Assembly: GCA_017533795.1 (NCBI GenBank)
Contig: JAFWIH010000023.1
Span: 1-44,969, forward strand
Source of the DNA: Clostridia bacterium
Lineage (GTDB): Bacteria > Bacillota > Clostridia > TANB77 > CAG-508
Direction: 5' to 3'
Length of the DNA stretch: 44,969 nucleotides
The notes under the pieces are model-generated. The model worked only from the letters and a program-made list of their open reading frames with translations. It was not told the DNA's origin and searched no databases. A program made the translations under genes and the position numbers. Below, piece after piece: positions 25,983 through 34,497 of the stretch. How positions within the stretch are numbered: position 1 is the stretch's first letter; each line of letters begins with the position of its first letter.

Positions 25983-26444
25983 ATGGAAAAAGTTAGAGGA
26001 TTTGAAGTTGCAAAGGGATTTGAAAATGCAGGTATTAATTTGCCAGAAAGGAAAACAAAGCATTCAGCAGGATATGATGTAGAAGCAGCTGAAGACACAA
26101 TAATACCAAGTTTTAAAAAGGGAATGAAACCAACTTTAGTAAAAACAGGAATAAAAGCATATATGCAAGATGATGAAGTATTAATATTAGCTAATAGAAG
26201 TTCAAATCCAGGTAAAAAAGGACTAATTTTAGCAAATAGTATAGGAGTAATAGACAAAGATTATTATGGAAATGCAGATAACGATGGACATATTATGTTT
26301 GCATTTTTAAATGTTAAGGATGAAGACATAGAGATAAAAAAAGGAGAAGCTATAGGACAAGCTATTTTTCAAAAATTTTTAGTAACAGATGATGATAATG
26401 CAACAGGTGTTAGAGAAAGTGGATTTGGCTCTACAAGTAAGTAA
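25983..26444 (+). CDS. dut: dUTP diphosphatase (trimeric type)
   Basis: The 153-aa protein carries all five dUTPase motifs: I SAGYDVEA (~28-35), II NRSS (~71), III GVIDKDYYG (~89-97), IV GEAIGQAIFQ (~122-131) and V ESGFGSTSK at the C-terminus. It hydrolyses dUTP to dUMP and keeps uracil out of DNA. Motif III has DKDYYGN where many enzymes have D.DYRG. Length is normal. AAAGGAGAG precedes the ATG. Confidence 0.95.
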   Translation: MEKVRGFEVAKGFENAGINLPERKTKHSAGYDVEAAEDTIIPSFKKGMKPTLVKTGIKAYMQDDEVLILANRSSNPGKKGLILANSIGVIDKDYYGNADNDGHIMFAFLNVKDEDIEIKKGEAIGQAIFQKFLVTDDDNATGVRESGFGSTSK

Positions 26445-26462
26445 TATACATAAAAAATATAC

Positions 26463-26501
26463 AAAAACCTAGCAAAAAGCCTTTGACTTTTGCTAGGTTT
26501 T
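26463..26501 (+). terminator. Terminator after dut
   Basis: The 14-bp stem AAAACCTAGCAAAA / TTTTGCTAGGTTTT with an 11-base loop has its own T-rich end. The downstream promoter's -35 element lies within the loop and right arm. Confidence 0.8.
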
Positions 26502-26511
26502 GTAGTATAAT
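26483..26511 (+). promoter_or_regulatory. Promoter of carD
   Basis: TTGACT (26483-26488), 17 bases and TATAAT (26506-26511) are a near-consensus vegetative promoter that overlaps the dut terminator. The carD start is 61 bases beyond. Confidence 0.75.
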
Positions 26512-26571
26512 AGAAGTGGTTGGTAAAATAGGAAAAAACAACCAAATACTTAATAAGGAGAGTGACTTTAC

Positions 26572-27138
26572 ATGTTTAATGTAGGAGACAAAATCGTATA
26601 TCCAATGCATGGTGCAGGTACGGTTGATTCAATTGAAGAAAAAGATATATTAGGGGAAAAACAATCTTATTACATATTAAAAATGCCTGGTGAAGTCAAA
26701 GTTATGGTTCCAACAGCTAAAGCAGATGAAATAGGTGTAAGAAATATTATAGATAAAAGCGCAGTAGACAAAGTATTTAATATACTAGAACAAGACGAAA
26801 CAGAAATGGAAAAAAACTGGAATAAACGTTATAGAGATAATATGGAAAAAATGAAAAGTGGCAGTATATATGAAATTGCAGATGTAGTTAGAAATTTAAG
26901 TTTTAAGCAAAAAGAAAAAGGTCTTTCAACAGGTGAAAAGAAAATGCTAACAAATGCTAAACAAATTTTAGTTAGCGAATTAGTTTTAGCAGAACATGCT
27001 AGTCAATCAGAAGTAGAAGAAATAATAGACAACAAAATTAATACATCATTTATGATGTTTAGATCTGAAGAAGTAGTACCAGAAAATGTGGTAAGCAAGT
27101 TTATTCCATTTGATGGAGATTCAGCAGATAATGCATAA
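26572..27138 (+). CDS. CarD family transcriptional regulator
   Basis: The 188-aa protein starts with the CarD/Mfd RNA-polymerase interaction domain (MFNVGDKIVYPMHGAGTVDSIEEKDILG, residues 1-28, Tudor-like). A helical C-terminal half follows (RYRDNMEKMKSGSIYEIADVV...), typical of CarD. CarD binds the beta subunit of RNA polymerase and stabilises open complexes, notably at rRNA promoters. Length is slightly longer than usual. AAGGAGAG precedes the ATG. It is a single-gene unit with its own promoter and terminator. Confidence 0.93.
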   Translation: MFNVGDKIVYPMHGAGTVDSIEEKDILGEKQSYYILKMPGEVKVMVPTAKADEIGVRNIIDKSAVDKVFNILEQDETEMEKNWNKRYRDNMEKMKSGSIYEIADVVRNLSFKQKEKGLSTGEKKMLTNAKQILVSELVLAEHASQSEVEEIIDNKINTSFMMFRSEEVVPENVVSKFIPFDGDSADNA

Positions 27139-27146
27139 ATACAAAT

Positions 27147-27178
27147 AAAAAAAGTTTGCTTTTTGCAAACTTTTTTTG
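27147..27178 (+). terminator. Terminator after carD
   Basis: AAAAAAAGTTTGC / GCAAACTTTTTTT with a short T-rich loop and a run of seven T bases. Confidence 0.85.
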
Positions 27179-27188
27179 CTGTATTGTA

Positions 27189-27217
27189 TTGACAAATAAC
27201 TATAATCATATTATAAT
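27189..27217 (+). promoter_or_regulatory. Promoter of tRNA-Leu
   Basis: A perfect consensus promoter: TTGACA (27189-27194), 17-base spacer, TATAAT (27212-27217). The tRNA begins 14 bases later. Confidence 0.88.
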
Positions 27218-27230
27218 AACTTATGTTCAC

Positions 27231-27319
27231 GCAGATATGGCGGAACTGGTAGACGCACAGGACTTAAAATCCTGCGAGGGTTAAACCTCGTCCCGGTTCG
27301 ATTCCGGGTATCTGCACCA
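27231..27319 (+). tRNA. tRNA-Leu (anticodon UAA)
   Basis: This is an 89-base gene including encoded CCA (27317-27319). The acceptor stem is GCAGATA / TATCTGC, the anticodon loop is CTTAAAA with TAA at 27265-27267, and the long variable arm (GCGAGGG TTAA ACCTCG) is typical of class II tRNA-Leu. The T loop is GGTTCGATTCC. It reads UUA, the P-site codon of the disA shift site. Confidence 0.98.
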
Positions 27320-27357
27320 TAGACTTAGTTAGAAAACTCTAACTAAGTCTATTTTTG
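27320..27357 (+). terminator. Terminator after tRNA-Leu
   Basis: A 14-bp perfect stem (TAGACTTAGTTAGA / TCTAACTAAGTCTA) with a 4-base loop, followed by TTTTT. Confidence 0.88.
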
Positions 27358-27458
27358 TTGACATAAAAAAACAAACATGATAGAATAATGAATAATGCTA
27401 AAAGCGTGTGGCATTATAAAGTAGTTATAGCTTGTAAGTTATGACAAGGAGGTTGAAA

Positions 27459-28607
27459 ATGACAAACAAAATGCGGGTTTATGACAAAGGGAAAAATGGA
27501 AAACACAGAAAGAAGAGCAAGAAGAACATAAGACCTGCAAAGCCAAAGGTTAAAACTAAGGATAAGAAAGAAGTTGGTGGAGGGTCACAAGACGATAAAA
27601 CGAGCAATAAAAATGTAAAAGGCGGTGACAAAATTCCAGAGCTCAAGGAGCTAGAAAGAGATGTACTAAAATATATTATTGGCCAAGATGACCAAGTAAG
27701 ACAAATTATTACAAGTATATATAGGACACTAGTATTTCCATCTATTAAATCTAATATTTTGATTATTGGAAATTCTGGAACAGGTAAGACTGCAACAATT
27801 AAACAAATTGCTCAAATGCTAGGACTTCCATGTACTATCGAAGATGCGACCAAGTATACTCAAGAAGGATACTATGGAGCAGATGTAACCGACATGGTTT
27901 TTAATCTCATCGAAAATGCTGATAACGATATTGCAAGAGCATGGAACGGAATTATTGTAATTGATGAGATTGATAAAAAAGCAAATAGTGGAGATCAACA
28001 TGATGTTGCTGGAGTAGAAGTTCTGAAAAGTCTGCTTAAGATTATAGAAGGAACAACTGTGATGGTACCACCTCCAGATTATATGGGAGACTTAATACCA
28101 TTTGATACGCATAATCTTGTTATTATTTTTATGGGTGCTTTCCCAGGACTTGAAAGAATTCGAGACCTTAGATTGAATAAAAATAGCATGGGATTCGCCA
28201 GGACAGAAATAAAACAGGGGGGAAGTACCAAATACATTAAGCAAGATCTTGTAAAATATGGTCTACCTGAGGAATTTGTTGGTAGGATTGATACAATTGT
28301 AGAAATGAACAACTTGGGATATCAAGAACTCGTTCAAATCCTTAAACAGTCAAAGCTTTCTATATTTAGAAGGTATCAGGTAGAGCTTAAAAGACTGGGA
28401 CTTACGCTAGAATATGATGATGAACTATTTGCAGAAATAGCAAAAGCTTCTTTGGTAGTTGATACTGGTGCGAGGGAACTTAGCAATACTGTTAATCATG
28501 TTTTTGAAAAAATCATTTACGAAGTTCTTTCTAATCCCGAGAAGTACAAAAAGTGTAGGCTTTTACCTGGTATAGTCCAGGACAATTCAAAATTTGAGCT
28601 TACATAA
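27459..28607 (+). CDS. ClpX-like AAA+ ATPase without the zinc-binding domain
   Basis: The ~382-aa protein has a very basic, Lys-rich N-terminus (~1-55). A AAA+ module of the ClpX/HslU kind follows: YIIGQDDQVRQI (~68-79), Walker A GNSGTGKT (~103-110), Walker B GIIVIDEIDKKA (~163-174) and C-terminal small-domain motifs DTGARELSNTVNHVFEKI (~338-355). The ClpX zinc finger and a clear IGF ClpP-binding loop are missing, so the partner is unclear. The start at 27459 has AAGGAGG at 27446-27452; an in-frame ATG at 27441 precedes that site. Codon 6 is CGG, the only in-phase CGG outside the three shift sites. More C/G-ending codons than in neighbours hint at transfer. Confidence 0.82.
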   Translation: MTNKMRVYDKGKNGKHRKKSKKNIRPAKPKVKTKDKKEVGGGSQDDKTSNKNVKGGDKIPELKELERDVLKYIIGQDDQVRQIITSIYRTLVFPSIKSNILIIGNSGTGKTATIKQIAQMLGLPCTIEDATKYTQEGYYGADVTDMVFNLIENADNDIARAWNGIIVIDEIDKKANSGDQHDVAGVEVLKSLLKIIEGTTVMVPPPDYMGDLIPFDTHNLVIIFMGAFPGLERIRDLRLNKNSMGFARTEIKQGGSTKYIKQDLVKYGLPEEFVGRIDTIVEMNNLGYQELVQILKQSKLSIFRRYQVELKRLGLTLEYDDELFAEIAKASLVVDTGARELSNTVNHVFEKIIYEVLSNPEKYKKCRLLPGIVQDNSKFELT

Positions 28608-28621
28608 AGATGTCATTGTAA

Positions 28622-28683
28622 AACCAAAACGAACCCGTCCCCATTGGTTGGATTCAACCAATGGGGACGGGTTCGTTTTGGTT
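28622..28683. repeat. Perfect 29-bp REP-like hairpin, also a bidirectional terminator
   Basis: The arms 28622-28650 and 28655-28683 are perfectly complementary around a GATT loop. A T-run follows on the plus strand. The arm includes CCGTCCCC / GGGGACGG, the core shared with the hairpins at 3047-3135 and 34312-34378. It lies between the convergent ClpX-like and M14 peptidase genes. Confidence 0.85.
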
Positions 28684-28690
28684 GTTTTTT

Positions 28691-29833
28691 TTAGGCCAAA
28701 GTTGCTCCTAACACTAATATTCCTATATTATCATAATAAATTGTATCAAATTGGGCTATTGGAAGTGGATTAATTCCAAGGCCTGCCTCGATGGTGTAGC
28801 CAGGCAAGTTATAATCTTGTATAAACCAGTCCTTATATCCTGCAAAGCTAGAATTAAAAGGTACATTTTCAACAGAGTATCCACTAGTAGCTGCAAAACG
28901 ATTTGCAATTTGCAAACCACGTGGAGGATTAATATTTTGAAAATCCCAATAGATTTCTTTGCCCTGAGTATGATATGCAATAACAAGCCTAAAGTTATGT
29001 TGCAGAGTAAAATTATATATTGCTAATGCTTCTGGCTCAATTAAAGCACCATAACCAACAAAGTCACGCGGAGCAGGGCTGGTAAAGCCTTGAGAGTATT
29101 TTATTTCACGCGCTTGTTCCCAACCAGCTGGAAACTGAAGATTTAAATCCACACCACGTATATTAGCCTTCCAACCACTAGGAAATGGTATAGCAGGGAA
29201 ATCTTCAGAAATTTTTTTAGCAAAAGCATATGTTGGAGAGTTAGTCATTATTTCACCAGTTACCAAATCTACACCATCAGGATTAACCATAGGTACAATA
29301 TAAATGGATACAGTGTTAAATAATTCTCTGGTAGAGTAGCCAAAAATAGTTAAGTTGTTTTTATAAGTATAACAATAATCTGCAACAAACTTCATAAGCA
29401 ATGGTGATGTAATCCATTCATTTGCATGAATCGCAGCAGAATAGAATACTTCTTTTGAGCCTTTACCAATTCTTATATATGGGATATTCCTACCAAGAAT
29501 ACTTCTACCAATGGAGCCAATTTCAATAAATGGATATAGTCTTTTTAAAGAGTCAATATTAATTTGAAGAATTTTTGAACTATATCTTATATTTGTAGGA
29601 ATTATAAAACCTAAAGCTCCATTAATATAAGGCGCTAAAGAATTCCATGTCTGAGTTCCAACAATACCATCAATTTGTGGTAATCCATAATTTTGCTGAT
29701 ATCTTATAACTGCATTTCTGGTATTAACGCCAAAAATACCGTCAATTGGACCAGTATAATATCCTAATTTTTTTAAAATATTTTGGACAAATTCTACTTG
29801 AGGCCCTGTTGAACCTAATTTTAATGTATTCAT
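28691..29833 (-). CDS. M14 family zinc carboxypeptidase with peptidoglycan-binding domain
   Basis: The ~380-aa protein has an N-terminal PG_binding_1 domain ([23 protein letters not shown]...[12 protein letters not shown], residues ~3-68) and an M14 peptidase domain. Zinc ligands appear in AAIHANEW (His and Glu, ~150-157) and [11 protein letters not shown], and the catalytic Glu in YTIEAGLG near the C-terminus. The pairing is typical of gamma-D-glutamyl-diaminopimelate endopeptidases that trim cell-wall or spore-cortex stem peptides. No classical signal peptide is visible, as for spore-associated members. The Met at 29831-29833 with TAGGTGA upstream is preferred over the in-frame Met at 29884. 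It is a single-gene unit. Confidence 0.9.
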   Translation of the reverse strand: MNTLKLGSTGPQVEFVQNILKKLGYYTGPIDGIFGVNTRNAVIRYQQNYGLPQIDGIVGTQTWNSLAPYINGALGFIIPTNIRYSSKILQINIDSLKRLYPFIEIGSIGRSILGRNIPYIRIGKGSKEVFYSAAIHANEWITSPLLMKFVADYCYTYKNNLTIFGYSTRELFNTVSIYIVPMVNPDGVDLVTGEIMTNSPTYAFAKKISEDFPAIPFPSGWKANIRGVDLNLQFPAGWEQAREIKYSQGFTSPAPRDFVGYGALIEPEALAIYNFTLQHNFRLVIAYHTQGKEIYWDFQNINPPRGLQIANRFAATSGYSVENVPFNSSFAGYKDWFIQDYNLPGYTIEAGLGINPLPIAQFDTIYYDNIGILVLGATLA

Positions 29834-29883
29834 AAAATCACCTAAAATATAGTATGAAAATTGTGCATTTTTTGTGAATTTCA

Positions 29884-29912
29884 TTGAATATGAATATTTT
29901 ATATAGTATAAT
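29884..29912 (+). promoter_or_regulatory. Promoter of ssrA
   Basis: TTGAAT (29884-29889), 17 bases and TATAAT (29907-29912) lie 17 bases before the tmRNA 5' end. Confidence 0.75.
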
Positions 29913-29929
29913 ATAAAATGTATGAATAT

Positions 29930-30286
29930 GGGGGTGTAATGGTTTCGACATTATACTAGAAATACAAATAGCGAGTAGTGGATTCTCGTTGGCCACTTAA
30001 AAAAACGGGAAAATAAATATAAACGCTAATAACGAAGAATTAGCATACGCTGCTTAAGAAAGCGGCGTCACTTAATTTATATGTGCCCACTCATTTAAAT
30101 TAAGTGCCAATAATAGTGGGAACAAAGCTACCTTTTCCTTGAAGGTAGGGGGTATTTAAAAGGATATATTTGCTTTAAGTGTGTTTGTTCACGTAAAGTA
30201 AATGAATAGTAATAAACAAACTGCACTCGGAGAAGTTTGTATGGAAAGTATTATGGACAGGAGTTCGACTCTCCTCACCTCCACCA
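29930..30286 (+). ncRNA. ssrA: Transfer-messenger RNA (tmRNA)
   Basis: The 5' GGGGGTGTAATGGTTTCGAC and 3' GGAGTTCGACTCTCCTCACCTCCACCA form the tRNA-like domain (acceptor GGGGGUG / CACCUCC, encoded CCA at 30284-30286). The tag frame ends with GCT AAT AAC GAA GAA TTA GCA TAC GCT GCT TAA (30025-30057), giving ANNEELAYAA. With resumption at GGG 30007 the tag would be GKININANNEELAYAA; the exact resume codon is inferred from the Bacillus tag. tmRNA with SmpB frees stalled ribosomes and tags the product for Clp proteases, which are encoded in the same window (clpC). Confidence 0.98.
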
Positions 30287-30324
30287 AAAATTTATAAAAT
30301 ATGATACTAAAAAGGGGAATATAA

Positions 30325-31380
30325 ATGAAATTTGTAACTGATGAAGAAAGCAAACAAGCATATAGTGATTTTCTACAAAAACATGAAAGATGTAACTTTC
30401 AACAATCTCTTGAATGGGGAGAAATAAAAACCAGCTGGAAAAAAGAAGTAATTTTAGCAGAAGATAATCAAGGAAAAATAATAGGTTCTTTATGTGTATG
30501 GATTAGAAAAATACCTATATTTGGAAATATAATGTATGCATCAAGAGGGCCTGTTTGTGATATACATGACATGGCAGTACTAAAGCAATTAACAGATGGA
30601 GCAAAAGAACTAGCCAAAAAATACAAGGCGTTTGTTCTAAGAATTGAACCAGATATAGTAAGCTCAGACCAAGATTTTAGAAAAATAATAACAGGTTTAG
30701 GGTATCGAATAAAAGATGATGCCAAGAATTTTAGAGAAGAAATTCAACCAAGATATGTATTTAGATTAAATATAAAAGGAAAAACAGAAGATGAAATATT
30801 TGCTGGATTTCATCAAAAAACTAGATATAATGTTCGCTTAGCTACAAAAAAGGGAGTAGTAATAAAAGAGGGAACAAAAGAAGACTTAAAAGATTTTCAT
30901 AAAATTATGGTAGAAACAGGAGCAAGGGATGGTTTTATAATTCGTTCGTTAGATTATTTTGAAAGAATGTATGACAATATGGCTCCTGAGCATATGAAGT
31001 TACTTATGGCATATCATGATGACAAACCTATTGCAGGAACAATTCCTATAATGTATGGCAATAAAACATGGTATTTATATGGAGCAAGTAGTAATAGCTA
31101 CAGAAATTTAATGCCAAATTATTTATTACAGTGGGAAATGATAAAAATGGCAATAGCTAGAAAAGATGATATATATGACTTTAGAGGTGTTTCTGGAGTG
31201 GTAGATAAAGATCATCCACAATACGGCTTATATAGGTTCAAAAAAGGATTTGGAGCAGAATTTACAGAGTTTATTGGTGAAATATATATTCCTTTTAAGC
31301 CAATTACATATAAATTATATAAATTTGCGGAAAAGAGTTTTAGAACTTTAAGAGGATTAAAGACTAAAATAAAAAAATAA
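30325..31380 (+). CDS. FemAB/FemX-family peptidoglycan bridge aminoacyltransferase
   Basis: The 351-aa protein shows the FemABX double-GNAT layout: FQQSLEWGEIKTSW (~23-36) and MYASRGPVCDIHD (~71-83), the central KTRYNVRLATKKGVVIKEG (~170-188) and the C-terminal YDFRGVSGVVDKDHPQYGLYRFKKGFG (~283-310). Members use aminoacyl-tRNA to add amino acids to lipid II or to resistance-related substrates on the cytoplasmic side. Substrate cannot be read from the sequence. AAAAGGGGAA precedes the ATG. It follows ssrA and precedes the DUF1189 gene in one direction. Confidence 0.9.
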   Translation: MKFVTDEESKQAYSDFLQKHERCNFQQSLEWGEIKTSWKKEVILAEDNQGKIIGSLCVWIRKIPIFGNIMYASRGPVCDIHDMAVLKQLTDGAKELAKKYKAFVLRIEPDIVSSDQDFRKIITGLGYRIKDDAKNFREEIQPRYVFRLNIKGKTEDEIFAGFHQKTRYNVRLATKKGVVIKEGTKEDLKDFHKIMVETGARDGFIIRSLDYFERMYDNMAPEHMKLLMAYHDDKPIAGTIPIMYGNKTWYLYGASSNSYRNLMPNYLLQWEMIKMAIARKDDIYDFRGVSGVVDKDHPQYGLYRFKKGFGAEFTEFIGEIYIPFKPITYKLYKFAEKSFRTLRGLKTKIKK

Positions 31381-31410
31381 TGGAAAAATAACTTAAGGAG
31401 GTACTTGTAA

Positions 31411-32460
31411 GTGTCAAATCAAACTGAAAAAGAACAAAAAAAGAATATTCCTTTTTTTAAAAAGATAGTTTATTCCATTACAAAATTTGAAAAATACCCA
31501 GAAATGTCTGCAGAAGGGACAGCGAGTGCTTTTAAATATCTTGCACTGCTAATGCTTGTGTTTAGCATTATTGTTTCTAGTGGATTAGTTATAGAACTAC
31601 AAAAAACTATAAAAAGCGGAGTAGATTATTTACAAAACCAATTACCAGATGTTAATTATACAGATGGACAATTAAACGTAGACTCTAGTGAGGTTATAAA
31701 AATAGATTCACAAATTCCTTCAATTGACCAGATTATAATAGATACTAATACAGACTCAGAAGAACAACTTGTTGAATACATTAACTCTATACCACAAGAT
31801 AATACTGGAATTGTATTGCTTAAAAATAAAGCAGTTATAAAAGCCATAGATACAAACCAAGTAGTAGAATATAGCTATAAAGATATTTTAGAAAATATAA
31901 ATATTAACAAAGATGCTCTTAGTAAACAAGATATTATTAATTATTTATCAGAAGGTGGAGCAATATCAATATATGTAATATTCTTTATACTTATGATATT
32001 ATATGTATTTAGTGTATACTTAATTTCTGTATTAGTTGATACATTGTTAATAACTGTACTAGGAATTTTTACAGTTTGGTTTACAAAATTAAAGCTAAAA
32101 TTGTCAGCAATATACAATATGTCAATATATGCTTTAACGCTATCAATTATATTAAATGCTTTATACCTTGTTATAAATTCTATTACAGGATTTGAAATGC
32201 GCTATTTTCAAATAATGTATATATCAATAGCATATGTATATATGGTTGCTGCTATCTTCCTAATTAGAATTGATTTTGAAAAAAAACAAGCAGAACTTAT
32301 GAAAATAATGGAAGAACAGGAAAAGGTAAGAAAAGAAATAAAAGAAAAAGAACATGAGCAAGAGGAAGAAAAGAAAGAAAACAAAAAACCTGAAGAAGGT
32401 AAAGAAAAAAATGGTGATGAACTAGGTCAAAAAGAAGAACCTAATGGTTCAGAAGCTTAA
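31411..32460 (+). CDS. DUF1189 family membrane protein
   Basis: The 349-aa protein starts at GTG 31411 with AAGGAGG 10 bases upstream. A cytoplasmic N-terminus leads to a first helix (~43-65), a large external domain (~66-185), then a cluster of helices (~190-290). It ends with a highly charged Lys/Glu tail (~295-349), probably a coiled coil. FKKIVYSITKFEKYPEMSAEG and the helix arrangement fit DUF1189, an uncharacterised Firmicutes family. It lies 17 bases before ftsH, so it may be a partner or substrate-adaptor candidate (inference). Confidence 0.75.
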   Translation: MSNQTEKEQKKNIPFFKKIVYSITKFEKYPEMSAEGTASAFKYLALLMLVFSIIVSSGLVIELQKTIKSGVDYLQNQLPDVNYTDGQLNVDSSEVIKIDSQIPSIDQIIIDTNTDSEEQLVEYINSIPQDNTGIVLLKNKAVIKAIDTNQVVEYSYKDILENININKDALSKQDIINYLSEGGAISIYVIFFILMILYVFSVYLISVLVDTLLITVLGIFTVWFTKLKLKLSAIYNMSIYALTLSIILNALYLVINSITGFEMRYFQIMYISIAYVYMVAAIFLIRIDFEKKQAELMKIMEEQEKVRKEIKEKEHEQEEEKKENKKPEEGKEKNGDELGQKEEPNGSEA

Positions 32461-32477
32461 TAAAAGGAGAAAAAGAA

Positions 32478-34262
32478 ATGAATGAGAAAGAACCAAATAA
32501 AAGAATATTAGTAATTATAGCAACAGTTTTAGTGATTACAGCTTTTATTATATCAATTGTAATATTTTATAATGGAAAACAAAATAAGGATAATGAAAAT
32601 GAATTGCCATATACAGAATTAATAAAAGAAATATCAAGTGGAAACGTTGAAAAAATAGAAATGACAACAGGTAGTACAAGTGTAAAAGTAAAATTGTCAA
32701 ATAATGATTCAGAAAAGAAAACAATAGTACCAAGCACTCAAACATTTATGGATTTAGTCCAAGAAAAAGTTGAAGAAGGCAATGAAATAGAGCTTATACA
32801 AAAACCTAAAAGTGTTATTTCACAAATACCAAGTGTAATTATATCATTTCTTCCTACAGGCATAATGGTTGTTTTACTTGTGATGATTATAAAAATGCAA
32901 GGGCTTGGGGAAAAAGGAAAAGTGTACGAAGCTGAAGAACAAAAAACAAAAGTTACATTTGATGATGTTGCAGGGTTGGAAGAAGAAAAAGAAGAATTAG
33001 TTGAAATAGTAGATTTTTTAAAAGAACCAAAAAGATATCAAGAAATGGGTGCTAAAACGCCTAGAGGAATCCTTTTATATGGAAAACCAGGTACAGGAAA
33101 AACTTTAATTGCAAAAGCAATAGCAGGGGAAGCAAATGTGCCATTTATTTCTATGAGTGGATCAGAATTTATAGAAATGTTTGCTGGACTTGGCGCATCA
33201 AGAGTAAGAAAATTGTTTGAAAAAGCAAGAAAATTATCACCATGTATTGTTTTTATAGATGAAATTGATGCCATAGGTTCAAGAAGAACAAGTAATAGTG
33301 GTGCAGAAACAGAAAATAATCAAACATTAAATCAATTACTAGTTGAAATGGATGGATTTTCATCAGAAGAAACTATAATAGTTCTTGCAGCAACAAATAG
33401 ACCAGAAATGTTAGATAAAGCACTATTAAGACCTGGAAGATTTGATAGACAAATAACTATTCCAACACCAGATGTTAATGGTAGAGTTAATATTTTAAAA
33501 ATACATGCAAAAGATAAAAAGTTTGCTGATGATGTTACATTTCAAGGTATTGCGGAAGATACAGCAGGATTTACTGGTGCTGAACTTGCAAATATTTTAA
33601 ATGAAGCTGCAATTATCGCAACAAGAAAAGAACACAGTAAAATAGAAAACGACGATATAGAAGAAGCTGTAAAGAAAGTAACTGTTGGATTAGAAAAACA
33701 TAGCAGAGTAATGACAGAAAAAGATAAAAAGCTTACAGCATACCACGAAGCAGGACATGCAATAGTTAGCCAATTTTTACCAACACAACAAGCAGTAAAA
33801 GAAGTATCAATTGTACCAAGAGGTTTGGCTGGTGGATATACTATGTATAAATCTGACGAAGACAAGTATTATATATCAAAAACAGAAATGCAGGAAAAAT
33901 TAATTGCATTGCTTGGAGGTAGAGCGGCAGAGCAAGTAGCATTAAATGAAATTTCAACTGGTGCAAGTAATGATTTAGAAGTTGCTACTAAAATTGCAAG
34001 AGATATGATAATAGTATATGGAATGAATGATAAGATAGGACCAGTTTCTCTAAAGGCAGATAATGGTGAATATGATTTAGAAATATTCGGTGAACAAATA
34101 AAAGACAGAATAGGAGAAGAAGTTAAAAAAATATTAGATATTGCATATAATGATGCTCAAACTATTTTAAAGCAAAATATGGATAAATTAGATAGCATAG
34201 CAGGAGTATTAATAGAAAAGGAAAAAATAAACGAAGAAGAATTTAAAAGATTTTTTGAGTAA
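32478..34262 (+). CDS. ftsH: Membrane AAA+ metalloprotease FtsH
   Basis: The 594-aa protein has two membrane helices (~8-30 and ~115-138) with a small external domain between. The AAA+ module has GKPGTGKT (~201-208), FIDEIDAIGSRR and the SRH ATNRPEMLDKALLRPGRFDR. The zinc protease site is HEAGHAIV (~422-429). It degrades membrane and soluble proteins. The pore region reads EMFAGLGASRVR where the usual form is EMFVGVGASRVR, so two pore-loop positions are changed. Length is slightly short. AAAAGGAGAA precedes the ATG. It may be one of several FtsH paralogs in the genome. Confidence 0.96.
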   Translation: MNEKEPNKRILVIIATVLVITAFIISIVIFYNGKQNKDNENELPYTELIKEISSGNVEKIEMTTGSTSVKVKLSNNDSEKKTIVPSTQTFMDLVQEKVEEGNEIELIQKPKSVISQIPSVIISFLPTGIMVVLLVMIIKMQGLGEKGKVYEAEEQKTKVTFDDVAGLEEEKEELVEIVDFLKEPKRYQEMGAKTPRGILLYGKPGTGKTLIAKAIAGEANVPFISMSGSEFIEMFAGLGASRVRKLFEKARKLSPCIVFIDEIDAIGSRRTSNSGAETENNQTLNQLLVEMDGFSSEETIIVLAATNRPEMLDKALLRPGRFDRQITIPTPDVNGRVNILKIHAKDKKFADDVTFQGIAEDTAGFTGAELANILNEAAIIATRKEHSKIENDDIEEAVKKVTVGLEKHSRVMTEKDKKLTAYHEAGHAIVSQFLPTQQAVKEVSIVPRGLAGGYTMYKSDEDKYYISKTEMQEKLIALLGGRAAEQVALNEISTGASNDLEVATKIARDMIIVYGMNDKIGPVSLKADNGEYDLEIFGEQIKDRIGEEVKKILDIAYNDAQTILKQNMDKLDSIAGVLIEKEKINEEEFKRFFE

Positions 34263-34311
34263 AATTATGATAAGAGAATCTGAGTAGAGTTCGACCAAAG
34301 GGGCAACCAAG

Positions 34312-34378
34312 GGCGGTCAAAGGGGACGGAGGATTTTGACAGAAAATCTGTCAAAATCCTCCGTCCCCTTTGACCGCC
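34312..34378. repeat. Perfect 32-bp REP-like hairpin with GGGGACGG core
   Basis: The arms 34312-34343 and 34347-34378 are perfectly complementary with an AAA loop. The arm contains GTCAAAGGGGACGGAGGATTTTGAC, here split as GTCAAAGGGG and ACGGAGGATTTTGAC. Upstream, 34291-34312 repeats GACCAAAGGGG and ACCAAGGG in tandem, similar to the arm of the 19514-19560 palindrome. It lies between ftsH and ctsR and may end ftsH transcription. Confidence 0.85.
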
Positions 34379-34424
34379 TCTTCCTTCTTGGTAGAAAGAA
34401 ATTTTACAAAAAAATAAAAAACAC

Positions 34425-34453
34425 TTGACAAAATAAAATCTAATGTATATAAT
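34425..34453 (+). promoter_or_regulatory. Promoter of the ctsR operon
   Basis: A perfect consensus promoter: TTGACA (34425-34430), 17 bases, TATAAT (34448-34453). Confidence 0.9.
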
Positions 34454-34460
34454 ATTTATA

Positions 34461-34477
34461 GGTCAAAGAAAGTCAAA
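34461..34477 (+). promoter_or_regulatory. CtsR operator
   Basis: The direct repeat GGTCAAA (34461-34467) GAA AGTCAAA (34471-34477) matches the CtsR box (A/G)GTCAAANAN(A/G)GTCAAA. A third overlapping GTCAAAG follows at 34478. It lies right after the -10, so CtsR binding should block initiation and autoregulate the operon. Confidence 0.9.
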
Positions 34478-34497
34478 GTCAAAGAAGGTGAGATAAA

